Positions 1 to 10,203 are shown, numbered from the stretch's first letter. The stretch: 64,000 bases of DNA from Ralstonia pickettii (GCF_016466415.2 NZ_CP066771.1:2170001-2234000); one strand, 5' to 3'. Numbers and translations: made by a program. Notes: a model not told the origin generated them from the letters alone.

Positions 1-1066
1 GGATGGCAATTTCCGAGCGCGACATGCCGGTGGCAATCCGATCGCGGATTTCATCGACAATCCAGCCGGCCTCCTGCCCATCCGTCGCAGCTTGGTAGAC
101 ACGCACCGGCTCGCCATGGCCGGCGTCGGTGCGCAGGTTCTTGCCCAGCCGACGCGTGTTGTGCGAGATGAGGTGGTTGGCGGTATCGAGGATATGGCCG
201 TGCGAGCGGTAGTTCTGCTCCAGCTTGATCCGGTGCTCAACGCGGAATTCGCGCTCAAAGTCGACCATGTTGCCGACGTTGGCGCCACGAAACGCGTAGA
301 TGCTCTGGTCATCGTCGCCCACGGCGAAGATGGCGTTGGGCGTGACACCAGGCTCGCCCAGGCCGGCGAGGATCTTCAGCCAGGCGTATTGCAGCTTGTT
401 CGTATCCTGGAACTCGTCCACCAGGATGTGCTTGAATCGCCGTTGGTAGTGCGCACGGATGGCGTCGTTGTAGCGCAGCAGTTCGTAGCAGCGCAGCAGC
501 AGCTCGGCAAAATCGACCACGCCTTCGCGCTGGCATTGCGCGTCGTAAGCGGCGTAGAGATCGGCCATGCGGCGGTCGTATTCGTTGGCGATTTCCAGAT
601 CGCCCGCGCGCAGGCCCTGCTCCTTGGCCCCGTTGATGAAGTACTGGACGTTCTTGGGCGGGAATTTCTCGTCGTCGATATTGAGCGACTTGAGCAGGCG
701 TTTGACGGCGGACAGCTGATCTTGCGTATCCAGAATCTGGAACGTCTGCGGTAAGCCGGCGTCGCGGAAATGCGCGCGCAGCAACCGGTTGCACAGGCCG
801 TGGAAGGTGCCGATCCACATGGCGCGCGTGTTGATCGGCAGCATCGCCTGCAGGCGGGCCGTCATTTCCTTGGCTGCCTTGTTCGTAAACGTGACGGCCA
901 GCACACCCGACGGCGACACCCGCGCACTTTGAATCAGCCACGCGATGCGGGTAGTCAACACGCGCGTCTTGCCGCTGCCCGCCCCCGCCAGGATCAGCGC
1001 CGATTCATCGGGAAGCGTGATGGCAGCGCGTTGTTCGGGGTTCAGATTGGCGAGCAGGTCAGACAT
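1..1066 (-). CDS. uvrD: UvrD/Rep-family DNA helicase, N-terminal part (runs off window start)
   Basis: Superfamily 1A 3'-5' DNA helicase of the UvrD/PcrA/Rep group, acting in excision repair, mismatch repair and fork maintenance. The first 355 codons are present; the gene continues beyond base 1. Seen: Walker A GAGSGKT at residues 28-34, TFTNKAA at 59-65, Walker B DEFQDT at 217-222, and [13 protein letters not shown] at 250-262 (motif III). The protein starts [16 protein letters not shown], the usual UvrD N-terminal Q-motif form. It is divergent from valS, with about 150 bp between. UvrD, PcrA and Rep cannot be separated on the N-terminal part alone; UvrD is preferred because of the strong match to betaproteobacterial UvrD. 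Confidence 0.93.
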   Translation of the reverse strand, partial: MSDLLANLNPEQRAAITLPDESALILAGAGSGKTRVLTTRIAWLIQSARVSPSGVLAVTFTNKAAKEMTARLQAMLPINTRAMWIGTFHGLCNRLLRAHFRDAGLPQTFQILDTQDQLSAVKRLLKSLNIDDEKFPPKNVQYFINGAKEQGLRAGDLEIANEYDRRMADLYAAYDAQCQREGVVDFAELLLRCYELLRYNDAIRAHYQRRFKHILVDEFQDTNKLQYAWLKILAGLGEPGVTPNAIFAVGDDDQSIYAFRGANVGNMVDFEREFRVEHRIKLEQNYRSHGHILDTANHLISHNTRRLGKNLRTDAGHGEPVRVYQAATDGQEAGWIVDEIRDRIATGMSRSEIAI

Positions 1067-1218
1067 GCGGGAGGGGCCTCGGCAGAATCCTGAAATTATA
1101 CCGGCCGCATTCGCCGCTTCGCCCGTGCCGGACATCGACACGCCGTATAATTCCAAGCTTTCGCCCGCCGTTTTCCTGGGCCAAACGTCTTTTTACGCCG
1201 CTTGCGCACCCTGTCAGC

Positions 1219-4095
1219 ATGACCGATCAAAACCAAGCCCTCGCCAAGAGTTTCGAACCCACCACCATTGAGCAAAAGTGGAGCGCAGCGTGGGAAGCGA
1301 TGGGCGTCTCCCGTGCGACGCTCGAAGCCGGCAAGCCGGATTTCTGTATCCAGCTACCGCCGCCGAACGTGACGGGCACGCTGCACATGGGCCACGCGTT
1401 CAACCAGACCATCATGGACGGCCTGACGCGCCACGCGCGCATGTCGGGCGCCAACACGCTGTGGGTACCAGGCACGGACCACGCCGGCATCGCCACACAG
1501 ATCGTCGTCGAGCGCCAGTTGGATGCGCAGGGCGTGTCGCGCCACGACATGGGCCGCGAGAAGTTCGTCGAAAAGGTGTGGGAATGGAAGGAGCAATCGG
1601 GCTCGACCATCACCCGTCAGGTGCGCCGCATGGGCGCCTCGATCGACTGGGAGCGCGAATACTTCACGATGGACCCGAAGATGTCGCGCGCGGTCAGCGA
1701 CGTGTTCGTGCGTCTCTATGAGCAGGGCCTGATCTACCGCGGCAAGCGCCTGGTCAACTGGGATCCGATGCTCGGCACCGCCGTATCCGACCTGGAGGTG
1801 GTGAGCGAGGAGGAAGAAGGCTCGCTTTGGCACATCCGCTATCCGCTGGCCGAACCGGACGCCGTGCATGGCCTGACGCACCTGACGGTCGCCACCACGC
1901 GCCCCGAGACGATGCTCGGCGACACGGCCGTGATGGTGCACCCGGAGGACGAGCGTTACGCTCACCTCATCGGCAAGTTCGTCCACCTGCCGCTGACCGA
2001 TCGCAAGATCCCCGTGATTGCCGACGAATACGTCGACCGCGAATTCGGCACCGGCGTGGTCAAGGTCACCCCGGGCCACGACTTCAACGACTACGCAGTG
2101 GGCCAGCGCCACAAGCTGCCGCAGCTGTCGATCCTGACGCTCGACGCGAAGATCGTTGCCGACGCGCCGGCCGCCTATGCTGGCCTGGATCGCTTCGACG
2201 CGCGCAAGAAGATCGTCGAGGACCTCGAAGCGCAAGGCCTGCTGGCCGAAGTCAAGAAACACACGCTGATGGTGCCGCGCGGCGACCGTACCGGCGTGGT
2301 CATCGAGCCGATGCTGACGGATCAGTGGTTCGTCGCCATGAGCAAGCCCGCACCGGAAGGCACGCGTTTCCCGGGCCGCTCCATCGCTGAAGTGGCGCTG
2401 GACGCCGTGCAGAGCGGCAAGATCAAGCTCGTTCCCGAGCAGTGGGTCAACACGTACAACCAGTGGCTGAACAACATCCAGGACTGGTGCATCTCGCGCC
2501 AACTGTGGTGGGGCCACCAGATTCCGGCGTGGTACGACGAAGCCGGCAACGTGTACGTGGGGCGCACGGAAGAAGAAGCGAAAGCGCAAGCAGCAGCCAA
2601 GGGCTATACCGGCGCGCTCACGCGTGACGACGACGTGCTCGACACCTGGTTCTCTTCGGCGCTGGTGCCGTTCTCATCGCTGGGCTGGCCGGCCGACACC
2701 CCGGAACTGAAGCATTTCCTGCCGTCTACCGTGCTGGTCACGGGCTACGACATCATCTTCTTCTGGGTGGCGCGCATGGTCATGATGACCCTGCACTTCA
2801 CCGGCGAAGTGCCCTTCCACACCGTCTACGTGCACGGCCTTGTGCGCGATTCGGAAGGCAAGAAGATGAGCAAGTCCGAGGGCAACACGCTCGACCCGGT
2901 GGACCTGATCGACGGTATCGCGCTGGAGCCGCTGCTGGCCAAGCGCACGACCGGCCTGCGCCGCCCCAAGGATGCCCCCAAGGTCGAAAAACGCACGCGC
3001 AAGGAATTCCCAGACGGCATTCCCGCATTCGGTGCCGACGCGCTGCGCTTTACGTTCGCCTCGCTCGCCACGCTTGGCCGCAGCATCAACTTTGACCCGA
3101 GCCGCTGCGAAGGCTATCGCAATTTCTGCAACAAGCTCTGGAACGCCACGCGCTTCGTGCTGATGAACACCGAAGGCCAGGATTGCGGCATGCAGGAATG
3201 CGTCGGCGATTGCGGCCCCGAAGGCTACCTGCACTTTTCGCAGGCGGACCGCTGGATCGTCTCGCTGCTGCAGCGCGTGGAAACCGAAGTGGAAAAAGGC
3301 TTTGCCGATTACCGCTTCGACAACATCGCCAACGCCATCTACAAGTTCGTCTGGGACGAATACTGCGACTGGTATCTGGAACTGGCCAAGGTGCAGATCC
3401 AGACCGGCACACCGGCACAGCAGCGCGCCACACGCCGCACGCTGCTGCGCGTGCTGGAAACCGTGCTGCGCCTGGCGCATCCGATCATTCCTTTCATTAC
3501 CGAAGAACTCTGGCAGAAAGTTGCTCCAATGGCGGGCCGCGCCAAGGGCGACGGCACCGAAAGCCTCGCGCTGCAGGAATACCCGCGCGCCGCGCTGTCC
3601 AAGATCGACGAGCAGGCCGAGCAGTGGGTGCAGCAATTGAAGGCGCTGGTGGACGCCTGCCGCAACCTGCGCGGGGAGATGAACATTTCCCCCGCGCAGC
3701 GCGTGCCGCTGTACGCCAATGGCGAAGCCGACTTCCTGCAAGTGGCAGCGCCGTACGTGCAAGCGCTGGGCAAGCTGTCTGAGGTCAAGGTCTACACGGA
3801 CGCCGCCGCCATGGAACAGGACGGCGCCGGCGCACCGGTCGCCATCGTCGGCGAGAACAAATTGCTGCTGAAGATCGAGATCGACGTGGCCGCCGAGCAT
3901 GCGCGCCTGTCGAAAGAAATCGACCGCCTGCGCGGCGAGATCACCAAGTGCGAAGCCAAGCTCGGCAACGAATCGTTCGTCGCCCGCGCACCGGCCGCCG
4001 TGGTGGAACAGGAACAGAAGCGCGTGACCGACTTCAAAGCCACGCTGGCCAAGCTCGAAGCCCAGATTGCACGGCTGCCGGTGCAGGCGGCCTGA
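1219..4095 (+). CDS. valS: valyl-tRNA synthetase
   Basis: Class I aminoacyl-tRNA synthetase charging tRNA-Val in the cytoplasm. 958 residues, normal for the bacterial enzyme. Seen: HIGH-type motif HMGH at residues 56-59 within [14 protein letters not shown], the KMSKS motif at 549-553, the editing (CP1) domain between them with [13 protein letters not shown], an anticodon-binding domain after about 640, and a C-terminal tRNA-binding coiled coil (about residues 880-950). A TATAAT-like -10 box lies at 1146-1151, but no good -35 box is seen. The start ATG at 1219 is the first in frame before the conserved N-terminus. galU follows after 40 bp on the same strand. Confidence 0.97.
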   Translation: MTDQNQALAKSFEPTTIEQKWSAAWEAMGVSRATLEAGKPDFCIQLPPPNVTGTLHMGHAFNQTIMDGLTRHARMSGANTLWVPGTDHAGIATQIVVERQLDAQGVSRHDMGREKFVEKVWEWKEQSGSTITRQVRRMGASIDWEREYFTMDPKMSRAVSDVFVRLYEQGLIYRGKRLVNWDPMLGTAVSDLEVVSEEEEGSLWHIRYPLAEPDAVHGLTHLTVATTRPETMLGDTAVMVHPEDERYAHLIGKFVHLPLTDRKIPVIADEYVDREFGTGVVKVTPGHDFNDYAVGQRHKLPQLSILTLDAKIVADAPAAYAGLDRFDARKKIVEDLEAQGLLAEVKKHTLMVPRGDRTGVVIEPMLTDQWFVAMSKPAPEGTRFPGRSIAEVALDAVQSGKIKLVPEQWVNTYNQWLNNIQDWCISRQLWWGHQIPAWYDEAGNVYVGRTEEEAKAQAAAKGYTGALTRDDDVLDTWFSSALVPFSSLGWPADTPELKHFLPSTVLVTGYDIIFFWVARMVMMTLHFTGEVPFHTVYVHGLVRDSEGKKMSKSEGNTLDPVDLIDGIALEPLLAKRTTGLRRPKDAPKVEKRTRKEFPDGIPAFGADALRFTFASLATLGRSINFDPSRCEGYRNFCNKLWNATRFVLMNTEGQDCGMQECVGDCGPEGYLHFSQADRWIVSLLQRVETEVEKGFADYRFDNIANAIYKFVWDEYCDWYLELAKVQIQTGTPAQQRATRRTLLRVLETVLRLAHPIIPFITEELWQKVAPMAGRAKGDGTESLALQEYPRAALSKIDEQAEQWVQQLKALVDACRNLRGEMNISPAQRVPLYANGEADFLQVAAPYVQALGKLSEVKVYTDAAAMEQDGAGAPVAIVGENKLLLKIEIDVAAEHARLSKEIDRLRGEITKCEAKLGNESFVARAPAAVVEQEQKRVTDFKATLAKLEAQIARLPVQAA

Positions 4096-4135
4096 GCGTC
4101 CCGCACAATCGATAATCGATACCAAGGAAACCACG

Positions 4136-5008
4136 ATGCAACGCGTCACCAAAGCCGTTTTCCCCGTCGCGGGGCTCGGAACCCGCTTTCTGCCGGCCAC
4201 CAAGGCCAGCCCGAAAGAAATGCTGCCGGTGGTAGACAAGCCGCTGATCCAGTACGCCGTGGAAGAAGCCATGGCTGCCGGCATCACCGAGATGATCTTC
4301 GTGACCGGCCGCAGCAAGCGCGCCATTGAAGATCACTTCGACAAGGCCTACGAGCTGGAAGCCGAACTCGAAGCGAAGCAGAAGACCGCGCTGCTGGAGG
4401 TCGTGCGTTCGATCAAGCCGTCGCATGTGGATTGCTTCTACGTGCGCCAGCCGGAAGCGCTGGGGCTCGGCCACGCCGTGCAATGCGCCGAAAAGCTCGT
4501 CGGCGATGCGCCCTTCGCCGTCATCCTGGCTGACGACCTGCTGGACGGCGACCCGCCCGTCATGAAGCAAATGGTCGACCTGTACGAGCACTACAACTGC
4601 TCGGTGATCGGCGTGGAAGAAATCGACCCCGTGCAGAGCCGTTCGTACGGCGTGGTCGATGGCCGCCCGTGGGAAGAGGACGGCAGCGTCATCAAGATGT
4701 CAGGCATTGTCGAGAAGCCGGCGCCCGAAAATGCGCCGTCCAACCTCGGCGTGGTGGGCCGCTACATCCTCACGCCGCGCATTTTTGACCACATCCGCAA
4801 CCTCAAGCCCGGTGCGGGCGGGGAGTTGCAGCTGACGGATGCCATCCAATCGCTGCTGTCTGCCGAACAAGTCTTGGCCTACCGCTACAAGGGCGTGCGC
4901 TACGACTGCGGCAGCAAGCTGGGCTACCTGAAAGCCACGGTGGAACTGGCGCTCAAGCACAAGGAAGTCGCCGACGAATTCCGCGCCTATCTGGCTGCAC
5001 GCGGCTGA
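4136..5008 (+). CDS. galU: UTP-glucose-1-phosphate uridylyltransferase
   Basis: Makes UDP-glucose from UTP and glucose-1-phosphate, supplying LPS, trehalose and exopolysaccharide synthesis. 290 residues, normal for GalU. Seen: the nucleotidyltransferase signature [11 protein letters not shown] at residues 13-23 followed by [13 protein letters not shown], and the GGELQLTDA motif in the C-terminal half. The ATG at 4136 is chosen because an AAGGAA ribosome-binding site sits about 8 bases upstream; the frame stays open further upstream but that stretch has no GalU homology. A strong terminator follows the stop. Confidence 0.96.
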   Translation: MQRVTKAVFPVAGLGTRFLPATKASPKEMLPVVDKPLIQYAVEEAMAAGITEMIFVTGRSKRAIEDHFDKAYELEAELEAKQKTALLEVVRSIKPSHVDCFYVRQPEALGLGHAVQCAEKLVGDAPFAVILADDLLDGDPPVMKQMVDLYEHYNCSVIGVEEIDPVQSRSYGVVDGRPWEEDGSVIKMSGIVEKPAPENAPSNLGVVGRYILTPRIFDHIRNLKPGAGGELQLTDAIQSLLSAEQVLAYRYKGVRYDCGSKLGYLKATVELALKHKEVADEFRAYLAARG

Positions 5009-5031
5009 GTCCAACGCGCGCGTCACCATAG

Positions 5032-5068
5032 AAAAAACCCGCGCAGCGTAAGCTGGCGCGGGTTTTTT
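5032..5068 (+). terminator. rho-independent terminator after galU
   Basis: Stem CCCGCGC (5038-5044) pairs with GCGCGGG (5056-5062) and is followed by six T (5063-5068). The run of A before the stem means it can also work for leftward transcription. Confidence 0.85.
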
Positions 5069-5140
5069 GTTGCCGGATCGTGTCCCGTCCGTCCGGCGCG
5101 GAATTCCACCCCTTTTGCGAGGAGAGGCTGCAGCCCCTTC

Positions 5141-6136
5141 TTATCGCGGTGCTGCCAACGGCTTGACGGTGTTGCTCAGCAGGCTCCAGTACGAGCTGGT
5201 GCTGTACGGGAGCATCTGTTCAGCGTAGTTCCACCAGAAGTAGCCACCGATAAAGCGCGGGTCGGCCGCCATCGTGGTGGTGCCCATCGGGTAGTACGAC
5301 TTGATCAGGCTCTGCTGTACCGATGCCGGAGCCGATGTGCTGGACGTGCCGATTTCGCCGAAGCCCACCTTTGCCACCGGGAAGATGCTTTCGAGCAACT
5401 TGAAATCGTTTGCCCACGTCGGATGCAAACCGGGACAGTCCTGGTACGGGTAGTAGCTGAACAGCGCGTAGTCAGCACCCTGACGTACACGTGCGGGCAA
5501 ATACGTCTGTGCCCAGGTACGCCACGAGTCCATCGGCAGCTCATAGCAGTTGGTGCCCTTGCCGTCGTCGTTGTAGTACATCGTGACCGCGGTCAGGCCG
5601 CCTGCAGCTTTCACGATGTCATGCGCCGCCGCGACCATGTTGCCGATGTCCTGCTCTTCGCTTGCGGCCACCGAATTCGGGCCGGTCGGGTCCGCGCGCA
5701 GCCACTCCCCATTGATCTCGTTAGCGATCTCCCACACGTCCACCACGTTCTTCAGCGTGCCCACCAACTCGTTGGTACGGTCGGTGTACGTCTGCAGATC
5801 GCTCGGGAAGTAGTACGAGTCCATGATCTCGCCCATCACATAGGCGACAGCATGAAGTTTGACGAGCGCCGGATAGTACTGCGCAGCCGACATACCCGGG
5901 TCAAAGACCACGCGCACGGTCGGCTTGTACGGCAGGTGCGTGAGCGAGGCCACGATCGCGTTGATGTTACTGACGTCGTCAACCGTGACGCCGTAGATCG
6001 GTGCCTTCGGACGTGTAGCCTGCGCCGAGGCGGTTTGTGTTCCCAGGCCTGTCAGCGTCACCGCCGCCGTCAGACCTACCAAAGCGCGCAGGCTCATGCG
6101 CGCCGCTCTCTGTGCTGCTTTCTTGGTTTCCAACAT
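5141..6136 (-). CDS. putative exported glycoside hydrolase, clan GH-A-like fold
   Basis: 331 residues with a long basic N-terminus and hydrophobic core ending near ASAQA (about residue 40), so probably exported by Sec. The body has the layout of a clan GH-A TIM barrel: VWEIANE with the Asn-Glu pair at 139-140 (the usual acid/base position) and GFGEIGT with Glu261 as a candidate nucleophile, plus an aromatic FWWNYAEQ segment near the end. The substrate cannot be told. It faces galU tail to tail, so it is not part of that operon. The start could instead be the Met at residue 14. The glycosidase call rests on motif layout, not on family recognition. Confidence 0.5.
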   Translation of the reverse strand: MLETKKAAQRAARMSLRALVGLTAAVTLTGLGTQTASAQATRPKAPIYGVTVDDVSNINAIVASLTHLPYKPTVRVVFDPGMSAAQYYPALVKLHAVAYVMGEIMDSYYFPSDLQTYTDRTNELVGTLKNVVDVWEIANEINGEWLRADPTGPNSVAASEEQDIGNMVAAAHDIVKAAGGLTAVTMYYNDDGKGTNCYELPMDSWRTWAQTYLPARVRQGADYALFSYYPYQDCPGLHPTWANDFKLLESIFPVAKVGFGEIGTSSTSAPASVQQSLIKSYYPMGTTTMAADPRFIGGYFWWNYAEQMLPYSTSSYWSLLSNTVKPLAAPR

Positions 6137-6526
6137 TGTGATTTTCTATTCCCTCGGACGCAAAACCTTACGCCCAGTACGTCGATGGACAAGCGCCGTC
6201 CTACCTGTGCGGTATCCCGATGTGGTGTGACTTCCTTGACACACTGAACACCGAACGGGTGCGAGCGTCAGATGACGCCCCGGTCGGCGAATGGATGCGC
6301 GATTAGAGGTCCTGCTGAGTCGATAGATCGATCAACGGCCGTGCGCTTATTGATGGACTGGTACAGCTGGCGCGGGCACACCCGAGGGCTGCTCGCGGCT
6401 TGAAAAATATAACAAGCCCTGCACTTCAGTTGGCTGCCAACTGTGTTCCCCCCGTCGGCAGCCAAGCGGGATGATACCGGATGTTGTCTGGAGATCAACG
6501 AAATTTAACGCTGCTTACGCAACAAT
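6137..6526. other. intergenic region, no gene seen
   Basis: About 390 bp between the putative glycosidase gene and the infA terminator. It should hold the glycosidase promoter. No coding frame with natural codon use, no tRNA and no clear repeat was found. Confidence 0.5.
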
Positions 6527-6562
6527 AATAAAAAAACCGCGGGTCGGGCAGACACGCGGTTT
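6527..6562 (-). terminator. terminator downstream of infA
   Basis: AAACCGCG (6534-6541) pairs with CGCGGTTT (6555-6562). On the minus strand the stem is followed by a T-rich tract (the A run at 6529-6536 on the plus strand), as expected for the end of the infA transcript. Confidence 0.75.
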
Positions 6563-6607
6563 CTTCGAAACGCCCACGGGGTGGACGTCTTGGCGGCACA
6601 GCCGTTC

Positions 6608-6826
6608 TTACTTGTGCCGGTAGTTGATGCGACCCTTCGTGAGGTCGTACGGCGACATTTCCAGCTTCACGCGGTCGCCCGCGAGAATGCGGATGCGGTG
6701 CTTCTGCATCTTGCCCGATGCGTAAGCCCAGATTTCCACGCCGTTTTCCAACTGCACGCGAAAACGATTGTCGGGTAGTGCTTCAGACACCACCCCTTCA
6801 AATTCAATCAGTTCTTCCTTGGCCAA
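6608..6826 (-). CDS. infA: translation initiation factor IF-1, TTG start
   Basis: 72-residue OB-fold protein binding the ribosomal A site during initiation. It matches IF-1 over its whole length: [12 protein letters not shown] at the start, then [18 protein letters not shown], ending in GRINYRHK. The frame stays open upstream, but IF-1 homology begins at the Leu coded by TTG (6824-6826), and an AAAGGAA ribosome-binding site lies 5-10 bases before it, so TTG is taken as the start. Many Burkholderiaceae carry one infA in the ribosomal-protein cluster and another elsewhere; lying alone here, this is probably the second copy (inference). Confidence 0.93.
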   Translation of the reverse strand: MAKEELIEFEGVVSEALPDNRFRVQLENGVEIWAYASGKMQKHRIRILAGDRVKLEMSPYDLTKGRINYRHK

Positions 6827-7173
6827 ACTTGTTCCTTTGTATGCAGCACGCGGCTGCGCCGATGGTTGCAATGATGTGATGACCCACCCGAACCACGCCG
6901 CACGCCTGGACCGGCATGCAGCGGTACGCCGCGATCATCTGCCCGGACAGCGGGCTTGGGGGGTACCGAGTTGCACGAAACATAAATTGCGCATGCCTAT
7001 GGCGGGCGTCGCTTCGTGCAAGCGAGAGCGAGGATGGGTGGCGGTCGCAGATGCGCGCCGCCCGACTCGGCGCGGGGTATTCCCCGGTGCTGGACTCAGC
7101 TACCACCGGCCATGACGGGCCCGACGGAGAGCCGGATTCGCCCAGTATTCTACCACGGGCGCGTTCCGCGGTT
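6827..7173. other. intergenic region upstream of infA
   Basis: About 350 bp, GC-rich. It presumably holds the infA promoter. No convincing coding frame, RNA gene or repeat was seen. Confidence 0.45.
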
Positions 7174-7467
7174 TCAGGCCCCGTCAGCAGGAAGCGACAG
7201 TTCAGGAACGTCGCCATCGATGATGCTCTCAGCGAAGCGCAGCGCAGCAATGCGCGCAGCGCCCACATTGCTGAATTGCCGATCCCCCGATAGGCGGAAG
7301 ACCTGGGTCTGCCCGGGTTCGGGCGACTCCCCTGCCCGACAGATCATCACGGCTGCGTTGTAGCTACGGTCCTCCCTGGCCTCGGGCCAGCGTGCCGTGC
7401 GTTCATGTTGGAAAGCCAACGGATAAATGTCGAAGCCTTTGTATTGGCCCGCCGGCGAAGTGTCCAT
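7174..7467 (-). CDS. small hypothetical protein, 97 residues
   Basis: Not recognised. The ATG at 7467 is preceded by an AAGGGGG ribosome-binding site; the open frame upstream of it has unlike codon use. The protein starts MDTSPAGQYKGFDIYPLA and is soluble, with no signal peptide or membrane segment. It has the look of the small stress or cold-shock-associated DUF proteins (a short beta-rich half, then an alpha-helical tail with AARIAALRFAESIIDG). It lies upstream of infA on the same strand but about 350 bp away, so a shared transcript is uncertain. Confidence 0.6.
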   Translation of the reverse strand: MDTSPAGQYKGFDIYPLAFQHERTARWPEAREDRSYNAAVMICRAGESPEPGQTQVFRLSGDRQFSNVGAARIAALRFAESIIDGDVPELSLPADGA

Positions 7468-7766
7468 CTGAAATGCCCCCTTCTTGAACGTCGAGTGCTG
7501 TCTGACTATACACCCGTGCGTTTTGCATGGCGATGAAAGCGACTGCAACGTTTGACTTCGGGCACGGCACAACATGCGCATGCCGATCACCCAAAGCAAA
7601 GCCTTCGGAGCGATCACGAACGCTGGTCTAAAGAAGTTTCATAACGTCGCCATTTCACGGCAATGTCGGCGTAATCCGATTGTGCTAGCTTGAATTGGTG
7701 CTTGCCGTGGCATCCAAACGGATGCACTCAGTCTGATCAAGACACTCCTCACCCACCCCTCTCAAG

Positions 7767-8879
7767 ATGACAATGCGCCTGATCTCTCCGATTGCCCTGG
7801 TGTGTGCCGGGCTGATGCTGTCTGCCTGCGGTGGCGACGGTGGTTCGTCGTTGAGCCCGCAAGCCGGGGGAGTTCCCAATGCAGCGAATGCCGGGTCAAA
7901 AGCCATGGCTGCAGCCACCGCAGACACCACACCGGCTTGCGGAGCCAACGGCACCTCGCCACTGGCAGGCGTGCAGACGTGGATGTATCAACTGCAGGGC
8001 ATGACCACCAGCGCGCAGATCGATGCACTCGACGCGCAGCCATACGACATGATGGTGATCGAAGCCAACAACACCGTCAAAGGTTTGGAGGACTTCAACA
8101 CCGTCGACATGGTGGCGCGCCTGCGCACCAAGCCTGACGGCTCGGCGCGCAAGGTGCTCGCCTACATCGACATTGGCGAAGCCGAAGACTTCCGCACCTA
8201 TTGGACATCAAGCTGGAAGGCGCCCACAGCGAACGGACCAGGCACACCAGACTTCATCATCAAGGCCGACCCCGATGGCTGGGCCGGCGACTACCCCGTC
8301 GCGTTCTGGGACCCGCGCTGGCAAGCGCTCTGGCTTGGGCCGAACGGCGCCGTCGCACAACTGGCGCGCGAGGGGTTCGATGGCGTCTATCTGGATTGGG
8401 TCGAGGCGTACGCCGAGCCTTCTGTGGCGGCCGCAGCCCAGGTGGCAGGCATCGATCCGGCCCAGGCCATGGTCGATTTCATCGCCAAGATCCGAGCGGC
8501 GGGTCGCGCCATCAACCCGCAGTTTGCAGTGATCCAGCAGAACGCATCCTCGTTGTTTGACGACGGTGGTGGATCAACGCTGCTGGCAACGATCGATGGC
8601 ATCTCGCAGGAAGACACATGGTTTGGCGGCAGCTCGGGCGCCGCGTGGGGCAGCGCCTCCGGCGGCGACAGGGCAGCGAGTGCCGATGACACGCAATGGA
8701 CCATCGACCAGTTGCAGAAATACTGCGCCGGCAACGTGCCTGTCTTTACGATCGACTATGCGTTGCAGACCGCCAACGCGCAGAAGGTCTACACGGCGTC
8801 GCGCGGGCAAGGCTTCCGCCCGCTGGTCTCGCGCATTGCGCTGTCCAAGCCGACGACTACGCCGCCCTGGAATTACTGA
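7767..8879 (+). CDS. GH114-family lipoprotein (endo-alpha-1,4-polygalactosaminidase-like)
   Basis: 370 residues. The N-terminus ends in the lipobox LSAC with Cys21, so it should be a lipoprotein anchored to a cell membrane. The body matches the GH114 / TM1410-like TIM barrel: WMYQLQG near residue 75, VLAYIDIGEAEDFR near 130-143, GFDGVYLDWVEAY near 203-215 with Asp at about 210, and a late TIDYAL segment. GH114 enzymes cut alpha-1,4-linked galactosamine polymers; the family is related in fold to the glycosidase domain of PelA. Start is ATG 7767 or 7773; neither has a strong ribosome-binding site. Its last 23 bp overlap the end of pobA tail to tail. Confidence 0.8.
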   Translation: MTMRLISPIALVCAGLMLSACGGDGGSSLSPQAGGVPNAANAGSKAMAAATADTTPACGANGTSPLAGVQTWMYQLQGMTTSAQIDALDAQPYDMMVIEANNTVKGLEDFNTVDMVARLRTKPDGSARKVLAYIDIGEAEDFRTYWTSSWKAPTANGPGTPDFIIKADPDGWAGDYPVAFWDPRWQALWLGPNGAVAQLAREGFDGVYLDWVEAYAEPSVAAAAQVAGIDPAQAMVDFIAKIRAAGRAINPQFAVIQQNASSLFDDGGGSTLLATIDGISQEDTWFGGSSGAAWGSASGGDRAASADDTQWTIDQLQKYCAGNVPVFTIDYALQTANAQKVYTASRGQGFRPLVSRIALSKPTTTPPWNY

Positions 8880-10083
8880 CCACGCTCAACGACGCACCGG
8901 CCGGCGCATCGGCAAACGGCAGGCCGACGTAGTTTTCGGCCAGCACGCGCGCGCCGGCCGCTGTGCTGGTTACGTAGTCCAGCTCGGCGCGCTGCAGCTT
9001 CTGCATGAACGGCGTGTGGTCGTCAAAGCGATGCAGCATCGACGTCATCCACCAAGAGAAGTGCTCCGCGCGCCAGACGCGTTGCAGGCAGCGCTCGGCG
9101 TAGCCTGCAAGCTGGGTGGTGTCGTTCTGCTTGTAGCGTGCCGTGAGCGCCTGTGCCAGGACGCGCACATCGGCAACGGCGAGGTTCATGCCCTTCGCGC
9201 CGGTAGGCGGCACGATGTGCGCAGCATCGCCTGCCAGGAACAGACGCCCGTACTGCATCGTCTCGCAGACGAAGCTGCGCATCGGCGTGACGCTCTTCTG
9301 CAGAATCGGACCTTCCTTCAGGCGCCAGCCGTCGTTGTTTTCCAGGCGCGTGTGCAGCTCGTCCCAGATGCGCGCATCCGACCATTCAGCTAGGTTCTCG
9401 TCCGGCTTGCATTGCAGGTAAAGCCGCGTGATCTTGGGTGAGCGCATGCTGAAGAGCGCAAAGCCGCGATCATGGTTTGCGTAGATCAGCTCTTCCGCCG
9501 CCGGTTCGGCTTCCGCCAGGATGCCAAGCCACGCAAACGGATAGACGCGTTCGAACACCGCTTGCCGCTGCGCGGGAATCGCCTGCCTGCAGATGCCGTG
9601 AAAGCCATCGCATCCGGCGATGTAATCGCATTGCAATGTCTGCTGCACGCCGTCGTGGACGAACTGCACCGAAGGCGTGGCCGACTCAATATCGTGCACC
9701 GACACCTCGCTCACATCGAACAACAGCGGCGCGGCTTGCTCCACACGTGCGGCAATCAGATCCTTCACCACCTCGTGCTGCCCATAGACCGTGATCGAGC
9801 GACCGCACGACATCGCCGTCAGGTCGATGCGATGGCGCTTGCCACCAAACAGCAGGTCGATACCGTGGTGCACAAGCCCCTCGCGCCTCATGCGCTCGCC
9901 CACGCCCGCTTCGTTGAGCACGTCGACCGTGCCTTGCTCCAACACGCCGGCGCGGATGCGCTCCTCAACGTACGCGCGGCTCTTGGTTTCGAGGATGACG
10001 GCGTCGATGCCGTTGCGGTGCAGAAGCTGTCCGAGCAAAAGGCCTGCCGGACCTGCGCCAATGATGGCGACCTGGGTGCGCAT
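8857..10083 (-). CDS. pobA: 4-hydroxybenzoate 3-monooxygenase
   Basis: FAD- and NADPH-dependent aromatic hydroxylase turning 4-hydroxybenzoate into protocatechuate, which feeds the pca genes in this window. 408 residues against about 394 for the family. Seen: the dinucleotide fold IIGAGPAGL at residues 7-15, RIRAGVLEQG (the PobA segment carrying a substrate-binding Arg), AGCDGFHG in the middle, and GDAAHIVPPTGAKGMN as the second FAD motif. ATG 10083 is chosen because homology begins exactly there. It is transcribed away from a LysR gene across 120 bp containing a palindromic operator. Confidence 0.95.
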   Translation of the reverse strand: MRTQVAIIGAGPAGLLLGQLLHRNGIDAVILETKSRAYVEERIRAGVLEQGTVDVLNEAGVGERMRREGLVHHGIDLLFGGKRHRIDLTAMSCGRSITVYGQHEVVKDLIAARVEQAAPLLFDVSEVSVHDIESATPSVQFVHDGVQQTLQCDYIAGCDGFHGICRQAIPAQRQAVFERVYPFAWLGILAEAEPAAEELIYANHDRGFALFSMRSPKITRLYLQCKPDENLAEWSDARIWDELHTRLENNDGWRLKEGPILQKSVTPMRSFVCETMQYGRLFLAGDAAHIVPPTGAKGMNLAVADVRVLAQALTARYKQNDTTQLAGYAERCLQRVWRAEHFSWWMTSMLHRFDDHTPFMQKLQRAELDYVTSTAAGARVLAENYVGLPFADAPAGASLSVVSNSRAA

Positions 10084-10144
10084 GATGGTTGTCTCCGGAT
10101 GGATTTGGAATCGTTGTGGCAACCATTGTTTACGCGCATCTTGA

Positions 10145-10181
10145 TATCGCACAATGCAATATTGGCGATAAACTTTATCGC
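10145..10181. promoter_or_regulatory. probable LysR operator in the pobA / LysR gene intergenic region
   Basis: A perfect inverted repeat GCGATAAA-C-TTTATCGC lies at 10165-10181. A further TATCGC half-site at 10145-10150 pairs with GCGATA at 10165-10170, so there are three half-sites in 37 bp. The palindrome is centred 31 bases before the LysR start and 90 bases from the pobA start, the usual place for a LysR regulator that both activates the divergent gene and represses itself. Confidence 0.65.
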
Positions 10182-10203
10182 TAATTCAGATAGTTTGATT
10201 GCC

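Noticed and set aside
1146-1151. TATAAT as the valS promoter
   Set aside because: No -35 hexamer at 16-18 bp upstream; possible but unsupported, so not listed as a feature.
2674-4326. 550-codon open frame antisense to valS
   Set aside because: Shadow of the high-GC valS and galU coding frames; no family pattern, and codon use mirrors the sense genes.
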